64,000 bases of DNA, from contig NZ_BMXI01000003.1 of assembly GCF_014651675.1 (NCBI RefSeq), forward strand, positions 257,604 to 321,603, written 5' to 3'. The notes under the pieces were generated by a model. The model was not told the DNA's origin and did not search any database. It was given only the letters and a program-made list of their open reading frames with translations. The position numbers and the translations under genes were made by a program. This DNA is from Roseibacillus persicicus (GTDB taxonomy: Bacteria; Verrucomicrobiota; Verrucomicrobiia; Verrucomicrobiales; Akkermansiaceae). Below are positions 46,495 through 56,018 of this stretch, piece after piece; position 1 is the stretch's first letter; the number at the start of each line of letters is the position of its first letter.

Positions 46495-47007
46495 TCAGTT
46501 TTGCGATACTGCTCGCAACTCCTCAGCCAACTCCTTAGCCTTCTCAAAATTGGCTTTAAGATGAGGCTTCAATCCTTCAAAGCGAGACTGGAGATCCGCT
46601 TCCGAAACTCCTGAAGATCGAAGTAAAAATATCGTGCTCGTGGCCTCCAAATCTCGGGTCGATTTCTCGTTCAGTTTAGTTGCGAGCGACAGCCAAGATG
46701 GCGAGCCCCCGACTTCGAATAGCTCAAAAATTTGTTGCCCTCTTGCGCTAGGCTTAAAAACACTGGTCGGAAAACCGGCGTAAGGAGTTCGTTCCGAATT
46801 CTCGTCGATGTATTCCTCATCAACAAAGCGCTCCAACACCGTCTGCAACTCCGAAGAATACGCCCCATAGAGAGCTAGCTTGAAATCGAAACCAAAGTCG
46901 TGTCCACATTCTTGAAGAATGTGAATCATCTTTTGGCACTTCTTCCGGCCGGTAACCTCTTCGAGAGTGACGAAAAATTGTAGGAGCGGGATAAACGAGT
47001 CGGACAT
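46495..47007 (-). CDS. YwgA-like protein, partner of the HD-domain gene
   Basis: A 170-residue protein starting MSDSFIPLLQFFVTLEEVTG. The region EEVTGRKKCQKMIHILQECG with LALYGAYSSELQTVLERF strongly resembles the YwgA family, whose typical text is EVTGRKKLQK followed by YGPYSEEL. Function of YwgA is unknown; in Bacillus, as I recall, ywgA lies next to ywfO, which encodes an HD-domain protein. Here the HD-domain gene ends 31 bases upstream on the same strand, the same pairing. Last gene of the restriction island. The ATG start has no clear ribosome site. A role in nucleotide or nucleic-acid-triggered defense is inference. Confidence 0.75.
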   Translation of the reverse strand: MSDSFIPLLQFFVTLEEVTGRKKCQKMIHILQECGHDFGFDFKLALYGAYSSELQTVLERFVDEEYIDENSERTPYAGFPTSVFKPSARGQQIFELFEVGGSPSWLSLATKLNEKSTRDLEATSTIFLLRSSGVSEADLQSRFEGLKPHLKANFEKAKELAEELRAVSQN

Positions 47008-47038
47008 GGCAAGAGCGGGGTAAGAGTTTGTTCAGAAT

Positions 47039-48409
47039 TCAGGCTAAATGACGGTCAATTTGTGTGGCAACCTCAGGCATAAAAAAGATTCGCGAAATTG
47101 GAAAACTCGCAGTTCCCAGACTCTGGAAAAGGACTGAGTCGCGCTCAATCGCTATCGCTGGACGCGAGTAGTCTCCATCGGAAAGGAGGATTGCTTTCCT
47201 CGATACCGTTTCCCAATAGGTCTCGGCATCCCTTTCCTTCATGGCCTCCGCCGGGGCCTTGTATGCGGAGAAATCGGAGTGATCGATTAGCCAAGAGCCT
47301 CCTTCAGGACCACTCTCTGCTGTCAGCTTCAATCTCAGTACACTCTGAAAGGCGAGAGTCGTCTGCTTCCCCTTCAGCTCCCGGGATTCGAGCGTCTTCT
47401 TCCGGTTAAGAAAGTTGGCAGCAAGCTTGCGCAGGAGGTCGGATGAATCCTCGGCCTGGCCCCACAAGACCATCGCTGCGATGAATGACGGCTCGTCCAT
47501 CAAAAGAAATTCGCGATGGGAGACCTTCCCCTTTTCCTTGAGAAAATGCTGCACGTGGGCGGGAGTTGCGTCAGGCAATTTTCCGTCTTCCGCCAACCGT
47601 GCCGCTTCCGCAAAAAGCATCAGGAGATGGGCTTCCCACAGTCTGGTCGTTTGGTGGAAGTAGACCTGCATCGACATGTGGGCCCGGGCGATGATCAGTT
47701 GCTCGGCAGCGTGTCGCCCACGCTTCTCATCGAGACACAAACGAACCTGCGTATTAGGAACATCAGGTGACGGATCCAGCCCCAGACAAAAGCTATTGAT
47801 GACCCACTCCACATCATAACTCCCATAGGCCACGCCGGTGAATAAAGAATCACGGAGCAAGTAGTCCATCCGATCTGCGTCGAGACTGCTACTGATGATG
47901 TCGTGCAGGAAAGGAATCTCATGAAAATCGAGAAGGTTCCGAATCTCCTCAATCTCATTCGCGGTCAGGTTGTGGGCGACTAGGACCTTGTTAATCCCCG
48001 ACTCGGGATCCGTAAGCATGGACTTGCTGCGCTCCTCGTGGTCCTTCCCGCTCTCGAAGGCCCGCTCCATCATGTGCGAAAACGGGCCGTGGCCGAGATC
48101 GTGGAGAAGAGCTGCGATACGGACGAAGCGCGACTTGTGGAGCCAATGTGCCACCTTCTCATCACCCTGATAGCGACGCTCAAGAACCGCCAGGATGCGA
48201 TTGGTGAGGTGCAAAACACCCAGACTGTGAACAAAGCGGGTGTGCTCGGCATTGGGATAGGTGATGTTGCTCACCCCCAGTTGGCGAACCCTCCGCAAAC
48301 GCTGGAACTCCGGCGTATCAATCAGGTCCAAGAGAAGGTCCCGGTCCTGATCCAGCTGGATCAAGCCATGAACGGCATCTCGAAAGACTTTGCTACGCTG
48401 ATTGGTCAC
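47039..48409 (-). CDS. HD-superfamily phosphohydrolase (YwfO/SAMHD1-like dNTPase family)
   Basis: A 456-residue protein with the HD-type active site: NAEHTRFVHSLGVLHL (first His), ALLHDLGHGPFSH (HD pair) and ISSSLDADRMDYLLRD (Asp). The opening FRDAVHGLIQLDQDRDLLLDLIDTPEFQRLRRVRQLG is characteristic of the SAMHD1/YwfO branch, whose members cleave dNTPs or other nucleotides. Start is GTG 48409, 73 bases after the restriction enzyme gene, same strand. The C-terminal third (after about 310) is unrecognised. The adjacent YwgA-like gene suggests a conserved module. Confidence 0.88.
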   Translation of the reverse strand: MTNQRSKVFRDAVHGLIQLDQDRDLLLDLIDTPEFQRLRRVRQLGVSNITYPNAEHTRFVHSLGVLHLTNRILAVLERRYQGDEKVAHWLHKSRFVRIAALLHDLGHGPFSHMMERAFESGKDHEERSKSMLTDPESGINKVLVAHNLTANEIEEIRNLLDFHEIPFLHDIISSSLDADRMDYLLRDSLFTGVAYGSYDVEWVINSFCLGLDPSPDVPNTQVRLCLDEKRGRHAAEQLIIARAHMSMQVYFHQTTRLWEAHLLMLFAEAARLAEDGKLPDATPAHVQHFLKEKGKVSHREFLLMDEPSFIAAMVLWGQAEDSSDLLRKLAANFLNRKKTLESRELKGKQTTLAFQSVLRLKLTAESGPEGGSWLIDHSDFSAYKAPAEAMKERDAETYWETVSRKAILLSDGDYSRPAIAIERDSVLFQSLGTASFPISRIFFMPEVATQIDRHLA

Positions 48410-48482
48410 GAATCATTAGTGTTCAAAAGAACGTAAAAAGTCAATTTCAAAACTTCCACCAAAGGACAGCGGGAGAACGCTC

Positions 48483-51400
48483 CTACTGACTCGCCTCCAC
48501 AATGGCGATCTCCTCGGGGGTGAGATCGTAGAGCTGATAGACGAGCCGATCAATTTGACGGTCAGTGTTGGCGATATCGCTTTCGATGCGGCGGAGGATC
48601 TGGGGATTTTGCTCCTCCTGTAACTTTTTATGGAGACCAAGCATTGATTCAACATGTGAAACCAGCTTGTCGTGAAGGACGACGTCGGAGGGGTTGGAGA
48701 AATCGATGGGGCGGATGGGAAAATGCTGAATATACCGCTTTTCGTAGCTGGCCCAATTCCCCCGAAAAACCGTTGAAGTAATATAGATAAACCAAGACAT
48801 CACCTTCGAGTTAAGGACTCCAAGAAAGTATAAAGGATCTACATCCTTCTTAAAAATTAGACCATACCCCCCTGATGCTCCGCCAAGATAGGCAAAACTT
48901 CCATCCAAGTCGCAACCAAAATGAGGCTTTGGAGCAATATCGGGTACTAATAATTTTTTTGAATAGGACTGGGTTAGGCACTGAGAGCGACTGTATTGAT
49001 AAAACTGTTTCCCTGCAAATCTTCCACGTTCTCTTGCTTCAAGCTTCGCCTTACATTCCTCCAAATACGCCCAAAGCTTTGGCCGTCCAACCATGCTTGA
49101 TTCTGCTAGTAAACTACCTGACTTATCGTATGGGAAAATCATCGAACGCACTGGCTCCGGGGTGCGGAACCGCCTCATGTCGCCCGACTTTGCCACGGAG
49201 AGGCAACACGACTCTTCAATCTCCACATCTTTTTTCAAATGCTTGGAATAACCGGTTAAAAATCCTGACTTTCTCGTGGTGTTGTGCAAGAGAAACACAG
49301 TATCCGCTCCTGTCTTTAACCCTTGAGTTATACTTGTGGTAAAGTCAGTAAGCGCCGGTTTTCCAGAAACTACTTTATCGAAAAATTTTCTCTCGGAATC
49401 GTTCAGAAGATACCATGAACCTTGACTAAGAAAATTTGTATCCATTGAATCCTGCGAAGGCATGAATTCGTAACGCCAATGCTCCAAATTATAAGCTCTC
49501 TGAAACAAGGTTCTTTGGTTTTTAGTCTCTGAAGTAAAGCAAAGGCAAGTATAAGTAGTCGCTTGCGCAAAGACTTGTTCAGCTCCAAAGCTAATTATTT
49601 CACAAAGACTCTTGGATTTCCCTAAAAGGCTTCTCAAATTCTTTCCATACTCTGCATTGAGAAACTTGTGCGGAACAATTTGACCAGAAAATCCTCTACT
49701 GCTTAGAAGGCTGGTCACTTTTTCGATAAAGCAGACATAGATATCAAAATTTCCAACAGAGGCGGATTGATAATTTTTCACATAAAAATCAGCTTCCTCA
49801 GGTGCAAATTCGCGCAATGACTGTATCCTAATATACGGAGGATTCCCAATCACCGCATCGAATCCCCCTTGCTCGAACACCTGCGGAAACGAGCATTCCC
49901 AATCGAAGACGTTGATGCGCTCTTTGGTTTCACCATCTAGTTCGGGTAACTCCGGCTGGTCATAAAAATCGGGACCGATGAGAGAGTTGCCGCACTGAAT
50001 ATTTGCCGCCAAGTCAGGGAGGATGCGCTGGCGCTCGGTCAAGAAGTCGCGCTGGAGTTGTTGCTGGGTCTCGCCTTCGAGCACTTTCAACAGAAGGGAC
50101 AGCTTGGTCACTTCCACCGCTTGGTGGTCGATATCGACGCCGTGAATATTATTGAGCAGGATGCGTTTGCGCTCGGGGGTGGTGAGACGATATTCCCCCG
50201 CATCGTTCCGATAGATGGTGGGGGTCTTACCACCAGCGTGCTTCTTGATGCGTGCGGGGTCGGGCTGACGGGTGCTCGGGTCGAGGGTGTATTGATCCCG
50301 GTGCCAATCGAGAAGGTATTGATAGGCCACAATCAGGAAGGAACCGGAGCCACAAGCGGGGTCGAGAACCTTGAGCTTGGCGGCCTTGGCGAGGGAGAGA
50401 GGCTTGGGAGCGTCCTTCTCACCATTGAGCAAACGGCCCACGGTATTCTCCACAATGTAATCAACGATATACTTGGGGGTGTAGTAGACGCCGCCGGCCT
50501 TGCGGACTTCGGGCTTTTCCTCAATACGAACGGTGCGCCGCTTCTCCCCTCCGCCGAGTTGGATCGTTTTGCCGAGGAACTGCTCGTAAACTTGACCGAG
50601 AATATCGGCGGGAAGAACCGAAAACTCGTAGGCCGACTTGGGCGGGTAAGTCGAGAGGATGATGTCCTTGAGGGGCTGATCATCGATGGTCAGGCTAGGG
50701 GTGAGTCCATCGTGGAAGGAGGGACGCCCTTTCTCCAACTGGAAGTGGAATAAGCCTGAATTGTAGCGATCATCCGCCGCTTGGAAGAGCTTGAGGAGGC
50801 GCGCAAAGACCCCTTTACCAGTGGCTGCCTTTTGGAGGCGCCCGTGGTCCTCGGTCCCGCGATCCTCGGCCATGCGCAGGAAAATGATGCGATCAATGGT
50901 GATCTGAACAACATAGTTGAAGTCGCGGACGTTGGTCAGCTGCGGATTGCGAAGGACGACATTGGTAGCGAGGATTTGACGCCAATGCTCGATCTCCCTG
51001 AGAAAGGCGTCGTCGACTTCCTCAGTGCCTTTCTTGCGCTTGGTCGCGGCGAACTTATCAAAGGACCCTTTCAGCACCGCCTCGCGGGAAAAGGTAGGGG
51101 CGATGAAGCTGTCCCACTGATCGGCGTATTGCTCGAAGGTGAGATACTTGGTCCGCGCCACCGTTGGCTTGTCGTTCACAGCCGGACGAATGCGGGTATC
51201 GTAAACGGCTAACTCCTCGAAGTCGGAAAGGACGCAAAGCGGGAGCTTGGCCGACCAACCGTAGCGTCGCACTTGGCGGGCAGGCTCGGGATTGTCGTGA
51301 ATATTGACGGCAGGCTTCTTGGCCTCGAGGAAGAACTTCCAAGCAGAGGGATTGGGGCCTCCGTTGATCGAAAAGGCGTAGTCTGGAGCCTTGGTGCCAC

Positions 51401-51608
51401 CCCGAATTTTGATCGAGGCCTCATGGATAACATCAGTATAGGCGGGGGCGTGGCCAGACTTATTGTTGATGTCCCAGCCAAGGGCTTCCCAAAATGGGTC
51501 GAGAAACTCGCGACGGAGTTGAGTCTCGTTATAGCCGGGAGATTTATAGAACTCGAAATTGTTAGCGAAGGTTTCGCAAAGGCGTTCGACTTCAGGTGGC
51601 ATTGGCAT
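48483..51608 (-). CDS. Single-chain type IIG-like restriction-modification enzyme
   Basis: A 1041-residue protein combining nuclease, methylase and specificity domains. The N-terminus has a PD-(D/E)xK nuclease: APDYAF, then FLEAKKP about residue 90-110. The central adenine methylase has VLDPACGSGSFLIVAY (motif I) and GNPPYIRIQSL (motif IV). The last 350 residues form a TaqI-like target-recognition region. The methylase runs from about residue 400 to 720, and the specificity part (48780-49800) is visibly more AT-rich. ATG 51608 (MPMPPEVERL) or the ATG at 51602 is the start. It probably cuts and methylates foreign and host DNA respectively. Confidence 0.93.
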   Translation of the reverse strand: MPMPPEVERLCETFANNFEFYKSPGYNETQLRREFLDPFWEALGWDINNKSGHAPAYTDVIHEASIKIRGGTKAPDYAFSINGGPNPSAWKFFLEAKKPAVNIHDNPEPARQVRRYGWSAKLPLCVLSDFEELAVYDTRIRPAVNDKPTVARTKYLTFEQYADQWDSFIAPTFSREAVLKGSFDKFAATKRKKGTEEVDDAFLREIEHWRQILATNVVLRNPQLTNVRDFNYVVQITIDRIIFLRMAEDRGTEDHGRLQKAATGKGVFARLLKLFQAADDRYNSGLFHFQLEKGRPSFHDGLTPSLTIDDQPLKDIILSTYPPKSAYEFSVLPADILGQVYEQFLGKTIQLGGGEKRRTVRIEEKPEVRKAGGVYYTPKYIVDYIVENTVGRLLNGEKDAPKPLSLAKAAKLKVLDPACGSGSFLIVAYQYLLDWHRDQYTLDPSTRQPDPARIKKHAGGKTPTIYRNDAGEYRLTTPERKRILLNNIHGVDIDHQAVEVTKLSLLLKVLEGETQQQLQRDFLTERQRILPDLAANIQCGNSLIGPDFYDQPELPELDGETKERINVFDWECSFPQVFEQGGFDAVIGNPPYIRIQSLREFAPEEADFYVKNYQSASVGNFDIYVCFIEKVTSLLSSRGFSGQIVPHKFLNAEYGKNLRSLLGKSKSLCEIISFGAEQVFAQATTYTCLCFTSETKNQRTLFQRAYNLEHWRYEFMPSQDSMDTNFLSQGSWYLLNDSERKFFDKVVSGKPALTDFTTSITQGLKTGADTVFLLHNTTRKSGFLTGYSKHLKKDVEIEESCCLSVAKSGDMRRFRTPEPVRSMIFPYDKSGSLLAESSMVGRPKLWAYLEECKAKLEARERGRFAGKQFYQYSRSQCLTQSYSKKLLVPDIAPKPHFGCDLDGSFAYLGGASGGYGLIFKKDVDPLYFLGVLNSKVMSWFIYITSTVFRGNWASYEKRYIQHFPIRPIDFSNPSDVVLHDKLVSHVESMLGLHKKLQEEQNPQILRRIESDIANTDRQIDRLVYQLYDLTPEEIAIVEASQ

Positions 51609-51734
51609 AGGAGAACTCTGTAGATATCTTTCAAAACTTCCAACTCCAGAATGCGCGGACTTGGAAACCATCTCACCCCAAAATCTGGGTCGAAACTTCC
51701 CAATACTTCCGAGCTTCGGCGAATTCACAATCGA

Positions 51735-51839
51735 CCTCATCCCGTCGTGGCAGCCTTTCTCATGCTCGCCTCCTCCATGACCGTCCTGGCCCTGGTCAAT
51801 CGCAAGATCACTCCCCAACTCCCGGGCAGCTCAGCCTGA
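51735..51839 (+). pseudogene. C-terminal remnant, probably of a heavy-metal P-type ATPase
   Basis: In the 323 bases between the restriction enzyme start and the GNAT gene, a plus-strand frame encodes PHPVVAAFLMLASSMTVLAL followed by NRKITPQLPGSS and a stop at 51839. This looks like the last transmembrane helix and tail of a copper/heavy-metal P1B-type ATPase, where PVIAGAAMALSS-type text ends the protein. The match begins abruptly at 51735, at the right border of the island. The rest of the gap (51609-51734, 51840-51931) shows nothing else. The identity is a pattern match on about 20 residues, so moderate. Confidence 0.45.
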
Positions 51840-51931
51840 GAACGTTAAAGTCCTCCTACGCCTGACTGAGGGCGCGGCTTCGACTGCGGGTTGAGGTTGG
51901 TACGGTCATAACGGAATGAACTGGCGACGGG

Positions 51932-52447
51932 TTAGGCCTTAGGAGCGACGCCTTGTTCTGTCTTTAGATTCTTGAACATGATGTGAGCGTCTACATAGCC
52001 CATTTCTGGGTGGCAAAATGCTCCGGGGACTGTTCCGACGATCTTAAAGCCAAGTCGCTCCCACAGGCGGATAGCACCCTTATTCGTGGACACGACCAAA
52101 TTGAACTGCATCCCTCGAAACCCTTTTGATACAGCTTCCGCTTGTGAATGCTCGCACATGGAGGATGCAACGCCTCGCGCACGCGCGTTCTCGGAAACAA
52201 TGTAACCGCAATTGCAGATATGCGCTCCAAGTCCAGGCTGATTGGCCTTGAGGTAATAAGTCCCGAGAAGCTCGCCACCGTCCTCAACCACGTAGGTTGC
52301 TCGCGGCTCGTCAACCCAGACGCCGCGGGCCTCCTGCTCCGTGATTTCGGGTGAGTAAACGTAAGTCTGTCCCGCGCGGAAAACAGGTTCGAGCATCCCC
52401 CATACTGCTTGCCAGTCACCTTCTTGAAACAATCGAATCATGGGCAT
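51932..52447 (-). CDS. GNAT-family N-acetyltransferase
   Basis: A 171-residue acetyltransferase starting MPMIRLFQEGDWQAVWGML. The acetyl-CoA motif appears as ARARGVASSMCEHSQAEAVSKG (R/Q-x-x-G-x-G/A-like, about residues 88-109), followed by FNLVVSTNKGAIRLWERLGFKIVGTVPGAF, the usual motif B with NxxxxxLYxxxGF variation. Substrate is unknown; the family includes antibiotic and metabolite N-acetylases. It lies just outside the restriction island and is transcribed toward it. Composition looks like that of the chromosome, so it is probably native rather than imported. Confidence 0.85.
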   Translation of the reverse strand: MPMIRLFQEGDWQAVWGMLEPVFRAGQTYVYSPEITEQEARGVWVDEPRATYVVEDGGELLGTYYLKANQPGLGAHICNCGYIVSENARARGVASSMCEHSQAEAVSKGFRGMQFNLVVSTNKGAIRLWERLGFKIVGTVPGAFCHPEMGYVDAHIMFKNLKTEQGVAPKA

Positions 52448-52481
52448 GTCGTGGGGATCATATTTGGCAGAACCAAAGGAA

Positions 52482-52784
52482 CTATTCCTCCTCGCTCTGA
52501 ATTCCCAGCTCTTTCAAGAGTAAGAGGTCGAGGTCGGTGGTGCTGGGGGTCAGGCTTTCGCTGTTGCCGAACTTGATGATCTGAATTTTCTTCTCAGTCT
52601 CACCCACGACAAGAAACAGCATCCGATCATCCGGCAATCCGGAGTAACGGGTCGCATAGACCTTGCCGAAAAAACGCCCGTCTCCCCCCTCGCTCGTCAT
52701 CATCTCGCCTGACTCGGTCACGTAGTTTTGGAAATTGGAACTGATGGCGGACTCGATGTATTGCTGGATTTCCTCGGTAGTCAT
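52482..52784 (-). CDS. Small protein of unknown function
   Basis: A 100-residue protein starting MTTEEIQQYIESAISSNFQN with an amphipathic N-terminal helix, a Gly/Ser-containing central part (EGGDGRFFGKVYATRYSGL) and an acidic tail (LGIQSEEE). No family recognised; no signal peptide or membrane helix. The start is ATG 52784, since upstream sequence in frame lacks coding character. It lies between the GNAT and esterase genes on the same strand. Support is codon use and lack of overlap only. Confidence 0.6.
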   Translation of the reverse strand: MTTEEIQQYIESAISSNFQNYVTESGEMMTSEGGDGRFFGKVYATRYSGLPDDRMLFLVVGETEKKIQIIKFGNSESLTPSTTDLDLLLLKELGIQSEEE

Positions 52785-52874
52785 GGGAGATATTCGGTCT
52801 TGGAGTGCCTCCACCATCACCGAACTTCCCACCGATGGCGAGCGCCGATCACGATTTGCGTGCTTCCCGCTTGC

Positions 52875-53849
52875 TCACTCCTTTTCCTCCAACTGGCGGG
52901 TGAAAAACTGAACTGTTTGCTCCACGATCTGTTCCGTTGTGGGCTTAATTGGTGCGTTGACTCTACGCCAGTTGTGCCCTGCGTTTTCGATGATCAAGAC
53001 TTCAACCGGTGCCTGCACTTCATCCGCCTTCTCCTTCATATAACGGGCATGTTTGACAGGAATGGTGGTATCTTGATCCCCTTGGATCATCAGCAAGGGA
53101 GCGCTGTCCTTCTCAAGATACCGCACTGGACTCATCTCGCGATAAAGTCTGAGCTTGTCAGCTGGGTCGGTCTGCGATCCGAGAATTCGGGGCCCGAAGC
53201 GGTCTCGAAAGTCCGGCCTATCATCGTGATTGAAAAGTTCCTCTTTCTCAAAATCGCAAGGCCCGTAGAAGGAAACACCCGCCACCATTCGGTAAGTCGC
53301 CTCCACCAGTTGAGGATCCCCCGGCAAGGCCCCGGAGTCTGTCAGAAGAATCATCTGCGCGATTTGCCCACCCGCCGAGTCACCGAAAGCGAAAAAACGT
53401 TGGGGATCCAAGCCTAGCGATTCAGCATGATTCGCCAGATAACGCACGGCATCTTTGGAGTCGATTACGCAATCGCGCATCATGACTCCGGTCCCCTTTT
53501 TGCAAAGACGGTAGTCCACCGATGCGACACAAAACCCAGCTTCCAGAAGCTTCAAGGCCACTTTGGAATGCACACCGCGGGAAATGTTCAACTTGCTCCC
53601 CGCAGCCCAACCTCCGCCGTGGGTATAGATGACGACCGGGCTGGAACTCTCGCGATTTGCGATGGGGTAATAGAGGTCGAGAGCCAGCTGCTTTTGCAGA
53701 ACTTTCTTATAGACCAAATCCAACTTTCGCTCACCACCAGTCTCCAGATATCTCCGCGGTTTTGACTCGGCGCGGGAGACGGGTTCGCCTTGCGCCAAGA
53801 GAAAGCAGCTCGCTACGAACACTGCAAGGATTCGGGTAAGATACTTCAT
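52875..53849 (-). CDS. Secreted alpha/beta-hydrolase, acetyl-esterase (BD-FAE) type
   Basis: A 324-residue exported hydrolase (signal [21 protein letters not shown]). Visible are the oxyanion motif [10 protein letters not shown], nucleophile elbow [11 protein letters not shown], catalytic Asp in [11 protein letters not shown] and His in ENAGHNWRR. It removes acyl groups from sugars or other secreted substrates; the exact substrate is open. The N-terminal cysteine in the signal may be incidental. ATG 53849 gives a normal signal peptide; the frame continues upstream without support. It is downstream of the putative glycosidase gene by 28 bases, same strand, and may form an operon with it. Confidence 0.9.
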   Translation of the reverse strand: MKYLTRILAVFVASCFLLAQGEPVSRAESKPRRYLETGGERKLDLVYKKVLQKQLALDLYYPIANRESSSPVVIYTHGGGWAAGSKLNISRGVHSKVALKLLEAGFCVASVDYRLCKKGTGVMMRDCVIDSKDAVRYLANHAESLGLDPQRFFAFGDSAGGQIAQMILLTDSGALPGDPQLVEATYRMVAGVSFYGPCDFEKEELFNHDDRPDFRDRFGPRILGSQTDPADKLRLYREMSPVRYLEKDSAPLLMIQGDQDTTIPVKHARYMKEKADEVQAPVEVLIIENAGHNWRRVNAPIKPTTEQIVEQTVQFFTRQLEEKE

Positions 53850-53877
53850 GTTAGAAAAATGAGGTGGATTGGATTTC

Positions 53878-55062
53878 TCACTTCCCGGCAGGCTGCTTCC
53901 AGATGATTTTGGCCTCTTCACTTTCAACATCAAGACGAACGGAAGCATGGGCAAAGTCACGACTGAAACGATAACCATCACGCGTCGCGGGACCTTGAGG
54001 CGGGCCAAGGGGGCGCTCGAATTCAGGTCGCCGCTTTAGCCAAAGCTTACTCGTCTTGGCGTCGTATCCATCGTGCAAACAGAAGTAACTGTGTTCCTCG
54101 GCACAGACCAAGAACATCGCCAAGAGGTAATTGGCGCGGTGATTTTCATCCACCAACTTGTTCGCTCCCCCTGCCATCTCGGGTGCCTCGTCCGCATCCT
54201 GCAGATTCTCACCCAATCGGCAGGTAAAGGCAATCAGCGAACCCTCTCGGGCCGCCTTTTGAAAAGCTTCCATGCCCTTGGCGACATAATCCTCGCGAGA
54301 CATCTTTCCCACCGACCCCTCGAATCCTTCAATATAGGAACCGTCCAACATCCGCAAATAACTCGCCCCTGAATCCGGGAAGCGAGCCCGCAGAATATTT
54401 GCCACCATCATCTTGTTCGGCCCCAACATCTCGCGGGTCTCCTTGACCAATCGGGTATAGCCAGAGAGAAGCCTTAGCTTTTTCTCAGGTCCGATTTCGC
54501 GGCGCAGATAGCCCTGTTCCACCACCTTGACCACTCCATCGAGAAACAGCCCATCAATGGAAGAGTCCGCACAGACTCCTTCTGCCGAATCGACCCACCA
54601 ATCGCGCACCGCTTTGTTAGAAAGATCGTAGGCTGGCAGGCGATTGCGAATCAGATTCTTTTTTCCATTCTCCCCGACTAAAAACGGTTTGGAAATTCCC
54701 TTCAGCGACTGACTAGCGGCATAGCCTCCATATTCCACGATGACGTTCCGATAGTAGAGAATACGGGTCTCAGGATTCACCGCCTTGACCGCCCGCGCTG
54801 CTTTCAAAGTGCCCTCCTCAGTCGAACCCGAGTCGCGATGACCATTGCTTTTCTCGAAGGTCAAAAGCGGAAAAGTGGCGAGGTAGTCGATCTCATCCTG
54901 GGTGTAGGCCGTGTCCTTTCGCACATGCATGTAGAGTGGCACCGTATCCCAGGAGAAAGCCGGCCAGTTGAGCGGAACGTCTTCCCCCAGCGAAGATTCT
55001 GCTGTTAGAAGCCCATTTGTGAGGCCCCAGAACAATGCGGCCAAGAGTGTAGTGATTCTCAT
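53878..55062 (-). CDS. Secreted putative glycoside hydrolase (GHL15-like)
   Basis: A 394-residue exported protein (signal [21 protein letters not shown]). Its core has [68 protein letters not shown] and [11 protein letters not shown], the pattern of hypothetical glycosyl hydrolases of the GHL15 type (TIM-barrel with acidic catalytic residues, likely Asp in DGLFLDG and Glu in IEGFEG). No activity is established for the family, so substrate is unknown. Forms a probable pair with the esterase gene downstream. ATG 55062 is preferred; the open frame upstream is not protein-like. Confidence 0.78.
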   Translation of the reverse strand: MRITTLLAALFWGLTNGLLTAESSLGEDVPLNWPAFSWDTVPLYMHVRKDTAYTQDEIDYLATFPLLTFEKSNGHRDSGSTEEGTLKAARAVKAVNPETRILYYRNVIVEYGGYAASQSLKGISKPFLVGENGKKNLIRNRLPAYDLSNKAVRDWWVDSAEGVCADSSIDGLFLDGVVKVVEQGYLRREIGPEKKLRLLSGYTRLVKETREMLGPNKMMVANILRARFPDSGASYLRMLDGSYIEGFEGSVGKMSREDYVAKGMEAFQKAAREGSLIAFTCRLGENLQDADEAPEMAGGANKLVDENHRANYLLAMFLVCAEEHSYFCLHDGYDAKTSKLWLKRRPEFERPLGPPQGPATRDGYRFSRDFAHASVRLDVESEEAKIIWKQPAGK

Positions 55063-55265
55063 AAGTCGGTTCCCAACCCCAGTCCAAGGGGATTGCTGAC
55101 TATTCGTTATCCGCCCTCGCCTTGAAAGGTCATTCGCTCCAGTTCCGGTTTCAGCTAAAGAAAAGGCGAATTTCGCAGGAAGTATTGAAGCCGAAATTTG
55201 AGAAAGGCCCCAGACCAACCCCGTTCCCACTTGCCTGCAAACGGGAAATTTCGTCCTCTCTCATC

Positions 55266-56009
55266 ATGATCTATCGCAACGATGAGCACGTTGACCTCGC
55301 CACTCCACGTGGCCCCATGCGCAGCCACCTCTTTCGCCCCGTGGCGGAGGGCCGGTATCCTGCCATCATCCTTTACTCGGAGATCTATCAGGTCACGGCT
55401 CCCATCCGCCGGGCGGCAGAATACCTGGCGGGGCACGGCTTTCTGATTGTTGCGCCGGAGGTCTACCACGAGTTCGAAGAGGCGGGCACGGTCTTCGAAT
55501 ACGACAAGCCGGGCACCGATCGGGGGAACGAGTTGAAGGTCACCAAGGAGGTCGCTTCCTTCGACGACGATGCCGCCACCCTGGTTAACTTTCTCCAAAG
55601 CCACGAGGCCTGCAGCGGCAAAATCGGAGCGCTCGGCATCTGTCTGGGCGGTCACCTCAGCTTCCGCGCCTGCGTCACCCAACCGGAGATTACAGCAGGA
55701 GCCTGTTTCTATGGCACCGACCTCCATCAACGCTCCTTGGGCAAAGGCGGTAACGACGGGACCCTCGATCGGGCGGAGGAAATCGAAGCCGAGATGCTCA
55801 TGATCTGGGGCCGACAGGATCCCCATATCTCCCGCGAAGGCCGACGCGAAATCTACGACGCGATGACCGATGCCGAGGTCTCTCTCTCGTGGCACGAGTT
55901 CAATGGTCAGCACGCCTTCATGAGGGATATCGGTCATCGCCACGACCCCGAAATCGCGGCCCAAGTCTGGTCCCTTACCCTCGCTTTCTTCACCCGAATC
56001 CTCAAATAG
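55266..56009 (+). CDS. Dienelactone hydrolase family protein
   Basis: A 247-residue alpha/beta hydrolase with PAIILYSEIYQVTAPIRR (oxyanion), AEYLAGHGFLIVAPEVYHE, nucleophile elbow ALGICLGGHLSF with Cys as nucleophile, the acid in MIWGRQDPHIS and the catalytic His in FNGQHAFMRD. Family enzymes open lactones such as dienelactone in chloroaromatic degradation, but many members have other cytosolic esterase roles; the substrate here is unassigned. ATG 55266 (MIYRNDEHVDLATPRG) fits. The next gene starts nine bases downstream, forming an operon. Confidence 0.9.
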   Translation: MIYRNDEHVDLATPRGPMRSHLFRPVAEGRYPAIILYSEIYQVTAPIRRAAEYLAGHGFLIVAPEVYHEFEEAGTVFEYDKPGTDRGNELKVTKEVASFDDDAATLVNFLQSHEACSGKIGALGICLGGHLSFRACVTQPEITAGACFYGTDLHQRSLGKGGNDGTLDRAEEIEAEMLMIWGRQDPHISREGRREIYDAMTDAEVSLSWHEFNGQHAFMRDIGHRHDPEIAAQVWSLTLAFFTRILK

Positions 56010-56018
56010 CTCCCATCC

